8,982 nucleotides of DNA, taken from Dehalococcoidia bacterium. GTDB taxonomy: Bacteria; Chloroflexota; Dehalococcoidia; GIF9; AB-539-J10. The notes under the pieces are model-generated. The model saw nothing but the letters and a program-made list of their open reading frames with translations. It was not told where the DNA came from and did not search any database. The position numbers were made by a program, and so were the translations under genes. This document shows positions 1 to 5,040 of the stretch, one piece after another; position 1 is the stretch's first letter; the number at the start of each line of letters is the position of its first letter. Location of the stretch: NCBI GenBank assembly GCA_030626915.1, contig DAOUTC010000045.1, positions 1 to 8,982 on the forward strand, written 5' to 3'.

Positions 1-934
1 AATTAGAGTTTAGAATTTGGGATTTAGCCAAAAAGGTATACCAATCAAGGTATTTAGTATTCCTGCCTAGTATCACCTCTGCGAAGAGCTTTTGTAGCGC
101 CGATGTTATTTTGCCAATTTTACCTGTGCCTACTGGACGGTGGTCAATTTCCACAATCGGGGCTATATGGGCGGCCGTGCCGCTAAAGAAGCACTCATCA
201 GCGAGGTAGAGTTCGCTCTTGTCAACACTTCTCTCTATAGTGTCTAGACCTAACTCGTTCTTGGCTAGTTTTATCACAGTATCTCTGGTAATGCCCATAA
301 GGATGTTGTCAGAGGAAGGGGGGGTAACTAGTTTCCCATTGATGACAAGGAAAATATTTTCCCCGCTGCCCTCGGAGACATGCCCATCGTGAGTTAGGAG
401 TATTGCTTCATCAAAGCCATTTTCCCAGGCTTCGGTCTTAGCTAAAGCGCTATTTACATAAATACCACAGATCTTGCCTCGAGCTGGAATCATGGTGTCG
501 TCAACACGGCGCCATGATGAAGTGCAACAGCGAATACCTTTGGTACCAAGGTAAGGTGGAAAGGGGGTCACGATGATAAGGAAATCATCTTCCAGGTCGT
601 GAAGGCGAACTCCTATAGTTTCAGAGCTTTTGTAGGCTAAGGGACGAATATATACATCTTCACGATAGCCGCTTCTTCCTGTAAGCTCAACGGTCAGCTC
701 ACATAACTTATTAACAGAATAAGGAAGATTGATTTTTAAGATGCGACAGCCGTTAAGCATGCGCTTATAATGGTCCTCCACTCGGAAGAGGCAAAAGTTT
801 TCTCGTTCACTATCCCAATTACCGCGAATGCCCTCAAAGCAAGCGGTACCATAGTGAAAGGCGTGAGTTAGAATCCCGATTTTGGCTTCTGATAGTGGCA
901 TGAATTGTTTGTGAAAGAAGGCATAAGGTGGCAT
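1..934 (-). CDS. ilvE: Branched-chain amino acid aminotransferase (3' end outside window)
   Basis: PLP-dependent fold-type IV transaminase, cytoplasmic, that interconverts valine, leucine and isoleucine with their 2-oxo acids using 2-oxoglutarate/glutamate (last step of branched-chain synthesis, first of degradation). I translated 311 codons without a stop. Family marks: 'FEGIRG' near residue 33, 'YIRPLAYKS' near 95, the presumed PLP lysine K154 in 'ARGKICGIYVNSALAK', 'SEGSGENIF' near 187, and 'SGTAAHIAPI' near 251. The usual C-terminal 'YLDWYT' is present at about 295-300, so nearly the whole enzyme is here. The last codons (…LAKSQILNSN) read into an A/T-rich repeat and the stop must lie just beyond base 1. 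The start is fixed by an AGGAGG Shine-Dalgarno at 939-944, 4 nt upstream of the ATG. It follows dinB on the same strand but probably has its own promoter in the 62-nt gap. Confidence 0.93.
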   Translation of the reverse strand, partial: MPPYAFFHKQFMPLSEAKIGILTHAFHYGTACFEGIRGNWDSERENFCLFRVEDHYKRMLNGCRILKINLPYSVNKLCELTVELTGRSGYREDVYIRPLAYKSSETIGVRLHDLEDDFLIIVTPFPPYLGTKGIRCCTSSWRRVDDTMIPARGKICGIYVNSALAKTEAWENGFDEAILLTHDGHVSEGSGENIFLVINGKLVTPPSSDNILMGITRDTVIKLAKNELGLDTIERSVDKSELYLADECFFSGTAAHIAPIVEIDHRPVGTGKIGKITSALQKLFAEVILGRNTKYLDWYTFLAKSQILNSN

Positions 935-964
935 TTTCCCTCCTCTTTACAAGTAATTTGCTCC

Positions 965-994
965 ATTATACTTAGTGCCCTAAGCTAAAAACAA
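965..994 (-). promoter_or_regulatory. Probable ilvE promoter
   Basis: On the minus strand a perfect TATAAT (970 to 965) is preceded, after an 18-bp spacer, by TTGTTT (994 to 989), a weak -35 that matches the consensus only in its first three bases. Transcription would start near 958, giving a leader of roughly 24 nt that contains the AGGAGG of ilvE. The box lies just after the stop codon of dinB, so ilvE could be read both from the upstream operon and from here. The -10 and Shine-Dalgarno are seen directly; promoter activity is inferred. Confidence 0.45.
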
Positions 995-1011
995 GCCTAG
1001 CTTAAACTAAG
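971..1011 (-). repeat. Nested inverted repeat over the dinB stop codon
   Basis: Read on the minus strand: CTTAGT, one base, TAAGCTA, a 10-nt loop, TAGCTTA, GGGC, then ACTAAG. The inner arms (7 bp) and outer arms (6 bp) are both perfect, separated by a small internal loop. It covers the last codons and the stop (TAG, 999 to 997) of dinB and ends directly at the TATAAT of the ilvE promoter. No T-run follows, so it is not a standard intrinsic terminator; it may fold at the 3' end of dinB mRNA or be an operator-like site. Confidence 0.5.
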
Positions 1012-2163
1012 AATATCCTTGCCTTTCTTTATGGCTGTTGAGCCATATCTTTTTCGGATCTCGTCGATAGCTCTATCTAGATGCCCCAATTTCTCTGTTT
1101 CTGTATTAAACATATGGAGTTGTTTTTCCTTGCCGGATAGGTTTGATACCTTGATGCCTATAAGCCGGATTGGTTTCTCCTTTTGTGCTAAAACTTTGCT
1201 CAGTAATTGTAGAGCTGCGGCGAAGATAACCTGACTAACATTGCTGGCTTCTTTTAAGGTAACTTGGCGGGTGATTGTCTTGAAGTCAGCATATCTTAAC
1301 TTTAAAGTTACACTTCTTGCCTGTTTATCTCGATAACGTAGCTCCGCACTGACCTGCTCACATAAGTAGTGTAGGCTAGCCTCGAGAAAATGCTGCTCTA
1401 AAGTATCTTGAGCAAAAGTGTTTTGTTTATTAATGGACTTAGATTCACCAGGCGCCTCTACCTTTCGGTCATCTATCCCGTTGGCATAACCATGAATTAC
1501 CATACCGAATTTCCCAAAGCGTTTTTTAACTATGTCTAAAGGAAGCGATGCCAATTCACCTATGGTGGCTATAGCCATTTCTTTTAATACCTGTTCTGTT
1601 TTTTTGCCCACACCTGGTAATTTAGCTACAGGAAGAGGGTTTAGGAAATGACACTCTTCTCCCGGGGTTATTTCCAATAATCCATCAGGCTTACATAAAT
1701 CAGAGGCAATTTTGGCTACCACTTTGCATGTAGCAATGCCTATTGAGGCGGTAAGCTTGAGTTCTTTGTATATTCGTTCCTTTATGGCAAGAGCTAGTTC
1801 CTGAGGAGAACCATAGGGTTCTTGATATCCAGTAACATCAAGGTATGCCTCATCAAGCCCTAGAGGCTCGATGCAAGGGGAGAAATCACTCAGGATCTCC
1901 ATAAACTTGTGTGATGGCTCTCTATACCGGGAGAAACCGGCCTGTATAAAAATAGCTTGAGGGCAGAGGCGACGAGCTTTGGATAAAGGCATGCCAGCAT
2001 GGATGCCAAAGGGTCGTGCTTCGTAAGAAGCAGAAGCTACTACACCACGCCGCTCAGGGTCCCCACCGACAATTACTGGTTTTCCGCTTAGCTCAGGGTT
2101 AAGTGCTTGTTCCACAGAAGCAAAGAAAGCATCCAAATCAATGTGGAAAATGCAGCGAGCCAT
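997..2163 (-). CDS. dinB: DNA polymerase IV (Y-family translesion polymerase)
   Basis: Error-prone, non-processive cytoplasmic polymerase that extends past damaged or misaligned template bases. The 388-residue product has the usual Y-family length and order: palm/finger region starting 'IFHIDLDAFFASVEQ' with metal-binding D9 and steric-gate F14, 'YEARPFGI' at 47-54, catalytic D104-E105 in 'GLDEAYLDVT', a helix-hairpin-helix 'LPGVGKKTEQVL' at 182-193, and the little-finger domain at about 240-345. 'QLHMF' at 348-352 fits the beta-clamp binding motif (QLxLF type), which in this subfamily is followed by a conserved tail rather than being terminal. The ATG lies 4 nt after the stop of the DUF951 gene with no Shine-Dalgarno, suggesting translational coupling in a pyrF-DUF951-dinB operon. 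No SOS (LexA) box was recognised near it. Confidence 0.96.
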   Translation of the reverse strand: MARCIFHIDLDAFFASVEQALNPELSGKPVIVGGDPERRGVVASASYEARPFGIHAGMPLSKARRLCPQAIFIQAGFSRYREPSHKFMEILSDFSPCIEPLGLDEAYLDVTGYQEPYGSPQELALAIKERIYKELKLTASIGIATCKVVAKIASDLCKPDGLLEITPGEECHFLNPLPVAKLPGVGKKTEQVLKEMAIATIGELASLPLDIVKKRFGKFGMVIHGYANGIDDRKVEAPGESKSINKQNTFAQDTLEQHFLEASLHYLCEQVSAELRYRDKQARSVTLKLRYADFKTITRQVTLKEASNVSQVIFAAALQLLSKVLAQKEKPIRLIGIKVSNLSGKEKQLHMFNTETEKLGHLDRAIDEIRKRYGSTAIKKGKDILSLS

Positions 2164-2167
2164 AATT

Positions 2168-2359
2168 TCAGAGGTTTTCAGCTTTGGAGACGATTGCTTT
2201 TGACTTTCTCTTGAAAGTGCCTCTTTCTAAGAGCACCCTTCGTTGGCACTTAAGGCATTTGAGGCCAATGTCGGCACCCACTCTTACCACTTCCCATTCA
2301 TAGCTGCCGCAGGGATGTGGTTTGCGCAGGTGAACTATATCGCCCAGCTTTATATCCAT
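2168..2359 (-). CDS. DUF951 family small protein
   Basis: A 63-residue protein that I recognise as the DUF951 family, common in Firmicutes and Chloroflexota and without an established function. The family signature 'MDIKLGDIV.LRKPHPCG' is at residues 1-18, then 'WEVVRVGADIGLKC' at 22-35. H15, C17, C35 and C38 (CLKC) could form a small metal site, but that is inference. Its ATG is 2 nt after the pyrF stop and its stop is 4 nt before the dinB ATG, so it is almost certainly co-transcribed and translationally coupled with both. It has no Shine-Dalgarno of its own. No membrane segment or signal peptide. Confidence 0.9.
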   Translation of the reverse strand: MDIKLGDIVHLRKPHPCGSYEWEVVRVGADIGLKCLKCQRRVLLERGTFKRKSKAIVSKAENL

Positions 2360-2361
2360 AA

Positions 2362-3174
2362 TTAATTTGCTTTCAGGCAGGAAGCTAAAACTGAGTTGAT
2401 TTGCTTGCGTATCCCCTCAGCAGTATTCCTAGCCGCTTGAGCAAAATCCTCTTCCCGTGAAGCATAAAGAATTCGCCTGGATACATTGATGATTGCTTTT
2501 TCCCCCTGAGCGTCAATTCCATAGCTAACCGCTAGAGCTAAATCTCCACCTTGAGTGCCAATGCCTGGGATGAGCAAGCACATCTGGGGACAAAGTGAGC
2601 GAATTTTTTTTAATTCCTCAGGATAAGTGGCTCCAACCACCAAGCCAATATTGCCGTGCGCATTCCATTCTTTGGCTTTATGTGCCACCATTTCGTAGAG
2701 CGGCAAACCAGTAGGGCAACGGAGGTTCTGGAAATCCCTGGCACTAGGGTTTGATGTGCGGCATAAGATAAATATTCCTTTATCCTGGTAGCTAATGAAA
2801 GGCTCTATGGAGTCGAAGCCAAGGTAGGGGTTGACTGTGGCAGCATCAAAACCAAAAACGGAGAAAAGAGCCCTGGCATAGGCTTTAGCAGTATTACCTA
2901 TGTCGCCACGCTTGGCATCACCAATTATGGGAATATTAGCCGGTATATGTTCAATGGTCTTCTGTAAGATGGTAAGTCCTTCGATTCCCAGTGCTTCATA
3001 AAAAGCCAGATTAGGTTTATAGGCACATACCAGGTCGCTGGTGGCATCAATGATAGCTGTGTTAAACTTTAGAGTGTCTACCTTGGGCATAAGGTCTGGA
3101 TTGGGGTCCAGCCCAATGCAAAGCAAGGTTTTGTTTTTTCGGCTAATATTAAGCAGTTTGTCAATAAAGTTCAT
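2362..3174 (-). CDS. pyrF: Orotidine 5'-phosphate decarboxylase
   Basis: Cytoplasmic enzyme that decarboxylates OMP to UMP, the final step of de novo pyrimidine synthesis. The 270-residue length and sequence fit the longer 'type 2' (Mycobacterium-like) PyrF subfamily. Visible marks: 'LCIGLDPNPDLMP' at 18-30 (substrate-binding Asp23), 'AYKPNLAFYE' at 51-60 with the substrate-binding Lys, and the catalytic 'DAKRGDIGNTA' at 86-96 with the D86/K88/D91 charge network; 'LIPGIGTQGGD' at 201-211 forms the phosphate-binding loop region. It heads a minus-strand operon with DUF951 and dinB and is divergent from folC with only 46 bp between the two ATGs. No Shine-Dalgarno precedes the ATG; a -10-like TATTAT sits 7 nt upstream, compatible with a leaderless transcript. 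Confidence 0.96.
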   Translation of the reverse strand: MNFIDKLLNISRKNKTLLCIGLDPNPDLMPKVDTLKFNTAIIDATSDLVCAYKPNLAFYEALGIEGLTILQKTIEHIPANIPIIGDAKRGDIGNTAKAYARALFSVFGFDAATVNPYLGFDSIEPFISYQDKGIFILCRTSNPSARDFQNLRCPTGLPLYEMVAHKAKEWNAHGNIGLVVGATYPEELKKIRSLCPQMCLLIPGIGTQGGDLALAVSYGIDAQGEKAIINVSRRILYASREEDFAQAARNTAEGIRKQINSVLASCLKAN

Positions 3175-3181
3175 TAGCTAG

Positions 3182-3210
3182 ATAATATCAAAGGATGCCT
3201 ATAAGTTAAA
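3182..3210 (-). promoter_or_regulatory. Candidate pyrF promoter in the pyrF/folC divergent spacer
   Basis: On the minus strand TATTAT (3187 to 3182, five of six matches) and TTTAAC (3210 to 3205, weak) are 17 bp apart. Transcription would begin at or next to the pyrF ATG (3174). The whole divergent spacer (3175-3220) is only 46 bp, so both promoters must fit in it: a plus-strand TATAAG at 3200-3205, 15 nt before the folC ATG, overlaps the pyrF -35. The folC side has no convincing -35. Confidence 0.3.
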
Positions 3211-3220
3211 GCTCACCTAA

Positions 3221-4597
3221 ATGAATTATAGCCAGGCAGAAGAATATCTTCATAGTTTTATTGATTATGAGAGGTTCCCCGGGATTCCCTACGCCACACG
3301 TGACTATGGCTTGAGACATGTAGAAGAGCTTTTGCACCAATTGGGTGAGCCTCATTTAGCTGCTAAGACAGTTCATGTAGCCGGTACCAAGGGTAAGGGG
3401 AGCACAGCGGCCATGATTGCCCAGGTTTTAAGCCTCTCAGGCTACAGGACGGGATTATACACTTCTCCTCATCTTCATAATTTAAGGGAGCGTATTAGGC
3501 TGGATGGCAATTTGATTTCCCCATCTGAGTTTGCTGCTTTAGTGGTGGAGCTCAAGCCTTATTTTGAAGCCATAAATGCCATTGCGGTGAGCCAAAGCCC
3601 TGAACGCAGTGAAGGGGAAGCGAAGCAACCTTTGACTTTCTTTGAAGCGCTGACTGCAGTTGCCTTTGTCTACTTCAGGCAGGAAAAAGCAGATTTTCAG
3701 GTTCTGGAGGTGGGCTTGGGTGGCAGGCTGGATGCTACCAATGTGGCTAAACCCGAAGTCTGTGTCATCACTCCTATTAGCCTGGAGCATACTCAAGTTT
3801 TGGGTGATAGCCTGGAAAAGATAGCTTATGAGAAAGCAGGCATTATTAAACCTGGCAGTTTTGTGGTGCTCTCTCCTCAGCCAGAAGAGGTAGCTGCGGT
3901 AATCAATGATGTTTGCCGCCAGCGAGAGGCGAGTTTAGTTCAAGTAGGCAAAGATATCACCTGGCGTAGGTTAGCTGGTGACTTCCATCAGCAATCGTTT
4001 GTAGTCCAGGGCAAGATGGGCACTCACTATCTTACTATTCCACTCTTGGGTGATTACCAAATTGAGAATGCTGCCACTGCTGTAGCTGCTTTGGAGCTTT
4101 TAGCCTCCTTAGGCTTTAGCATTACCGCTGATAATATTGCCCAAGGGCTTGCCCGTGTTGAATGGCCCGGTAGGTTCCAGATTTTAAGGCATAAACCTAT
4201 AGTGCTGGTTGATGGTGCTCACAGTGTGGCCTCCGCTAAGAGGTTGGTGGAGAATATTAAAGCGTATTTCAATTATGACAGGTTTTTCCTCATTATTGGG
4301 ATATCTTGTGATAAAGATATATCGGGAATAGTGAAAGAATTAGTTTCTCTCTCAGCTCAGGTTACTGTCACACGCTCCACGCATCCTCGTGCTGCCTCTC
4401 CTTTAGCTTTAGCCGCTGAGTTTGCCAGATGGGGCATTAAACCAAGAGTTACTGATGCTGTAGCTCAAGCTCTTTCCCAAACCTTATCCATGGCTAAAGA
4501 AAGAGACCTCATTTGTGTCACAGGCTCCCTCTTTGTAGTAGCGGAGGCTTTAGATTATGCGGCTGAATTTCAAATTTCTGAGGTTAAGTCACTATAG
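3221..4597 (+). CDS. folC: Bifunctional folylpolyglutamate synthase / dihydrofolate synthase
   Basis: Mur-ligase-type ATP-dependent cytoplasmic enzyme that adds glutamate to dihydropteroate and/or to tetrahydrofolates. Domains of the 458-residue product: N-terminal ATPase with P-loop 'GTKGKGST' at 55-62, 'TSPHLHNLRERI' at 81-92, 'LEVGLGGRLDATN' at 162-174, 'ISLEHTQVLGDSLEKIAYEKAGIIKPG' type segment from 186; C-terminal ligase domain from about 310 with 'EWPGRFQ' and 'DGAHSVASA' at 331-339. In the latter the usual Asn of DGAHN is Ser. Residues about 121-136 (including SPERSEGEAK) look like a translated palindromic repeat, an in-frame insertion in a surface linker before 'PLTFFEALTA'. No Shine-Dalgarno before the ATG. 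Its 3' end overlaps the convergent SWIM gene by 28 bp. Whether both activities are present cannot be told from sequence alone. Confidence 0.95.
   Translation: MNYSQAEEYLHSFIDYERFPGIPYATRDYGLRHVEELLHQLGEPHLAAKTVHVAGTKGKGSTAAMIAQVLSLSGYRTGLYTSPHLHNLRERIRLDGNLISPSEFAALVVELKPYFEAINAIAVSQSPERSEGEAKQPLTFFEALTAVAFVYFRQEKADFQVLEVGLGGRLDATNVAKPEVCVITPISLEHTQVLGDSLEKIAYEKAGIIKPGSFVVLSPQPEEVAAVINDVCRQREASLVQVGKDITWRRLAGDFHQQSFVVQGKMGTHYLTIPLLGDYQIENAATAVAALELLASLGFSITADNIAQGLARVEWPGRFQILRHKPIVLVDGAHSVASAKRLVENIKAYFNYDRFFLIIGISCDKDISGIVKELVSLSAQVTVTRSTHPRAASPLALAAEFARWGIKPRVTDAVAQALSQTLSMAKERDLICVTGSLFVVAEALDYAAEFQISEVKSL
3581..3630 (+). repeat. Palindromic repeat element inserted in frame in folC
   Basis: Nested inverted repeat with outer TTGC (3582-3585)/GCAA (3625-3628) and inner CCCT (3598-3601)/AGGG (3613-3616). 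Its core CTGAACGCAGTGAAGG (3600-3615) matches CTGAGCGTAGCGAAGG in the intergenic repeat at 8755-8770 at 13 of 16 positions. It translates as ...SPERSEGEAKQ in the folC frame and keeps the frame open. Similar 'ATTGCGAGCCC...GAAGGG...GCAAT' elements are dispersed in many uncultured bacterial genomes (general knowledge, not checked here). Confidence 0.7.
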
Positions 4598-4842
4598 GGA
4601 GAACTGAGGGCCTCCGTGGGCAGCATCTTGGCTAATATTTGCTGTAGCGCCATAGTATGGCTGCATGTTCCCCATTGAGAGAAAAAGTGGCAGGAACACT
4701 GCCACTTCCCGTCAGCGTAGCTTAACTTGTAATTATTATTATCTCCACGGAATTCAGCCGTGAAACCTGATAGGGTGACACGGTCTGGTTCCTGAGCATA
4801 TCTTTTAGCTTTTTCAATCTTCCCAATAAGGCTGGATCTCAT
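4570..4842 (-). CDS. Small SWIM-type zinc-finger protein
   Basis: A 90-residue protein with a single SWIM zinc finger: C49-x-C51-x8-C60-x-H62 within 'WQCSCHFFSQWGTCSHTM'. SWIM fingers are predicted zinc-dependent DNA- or protein-binding modules; here the finger stands alone with no helicase or transposase domain, so its role is unknown. The N-terminus 'MRSSLIGKIEKAKRYA' is a basic helix, followed by beta-rich 'VTLSGFTAEFRG.NNNYKLSY'. I chose the ATG at 4842 because GGAGG (4854 to 4850) is 7 nt away; the in-frame ATG at 4848 is only 1 nt from that Shine-Dalgarno, and 4881 has none. The Shine-Dalgarno overlaps the stop of an upstream small frame. The gene is convergent with folC and the coding ends overlap by 28 bp. 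Confidence 0.82.
   Translation of the reverse strand: MRSSLIGKIEKAKRYAQEPDRVTLSGFTAEFRGDNNNYKLSYADGKWQCSCHFFSQWGTCSHTMALQQILAKMLPTEALSSPYSDLTSEI
4685..4707. repeat. Perfect hairpin inside the SWIM gene
   Basis: Arms AAGTGGCAG and CTGCCACTT (9 bp, perfect) around a 5-nt loop. It covers the codons for the zinc-binding C-S-C-H segment. It may be an accident of the codons for this motif or an mRNA structure near the end of two convergent transcripts. No T-run follows, so I do not call it a terminator. Confidence 0.45.
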
Positions 4843-4855
4843 TCCCATACCTCCT

Positions 4856-5023
4856 TCATTTGTTAATGAAACTGCCCTCAACCAATTTTAAAGAGCACCA
4901 ACCAAAGTATATAACAGAGCTTGGTAAAAATCCATTTTTGACCACTTCATGCCCATATTGCTCCAGCAGGCTGTCTACCGTGTGAGGAAAAGGGTAGGTG
5001 ACAAAATGAACAATTTTCGCTAT
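4856..5023 (-). pseudogene. Protein-like 55-codon frame lacking a normal start codon
   Basis: The minus strand between the SWIM gene and the histidine kinase holds an open frame that reads like a real protein: 'AKIVHFVTYPFPHTVDSLLE', then 'QYGHEVVKNGFLPSSVIYFG' and 'WCSLKLVEGSFINK'. It ends in a TGA (4858 to 4856) that overlaps the Shine-Dalgarno of the SWIM gene, as in a coupled operon. There is no ATG in frame; the natural first codon position is ATA (5023 to 5021), one base from ATG, and an in-frame TAG lies at 5041-5039. The only other recognised start is an internal GTG (about residue 27). Either the gene lost its start codon, uses a rare ATA start, or is a decaying fragment. I do not recognise the family. 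The kinase promoter lies over its 5' end on the opposite strand. Confidence 0.4.
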
Positions 5024-5026
5024 ATT
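4998..5026 (+). promoter_or_regulatory. Probable histidine kinase promoter, near-leaderless
   Basis: GTGACA (4998-5003) and TATATT (5021-5026) each match the sigma-70 consensus at five of six positions, with an ideal 17-bp spacer. Transcription would start near 5033-5035, leaving only about 6-8 nt before the kinase ATG at 5041. This agrees with the absence of any Shine-Dalgarno before that ATG. Confidence 0.5.
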
Positions 5027-5040
5027 ATGACTATAGTACT

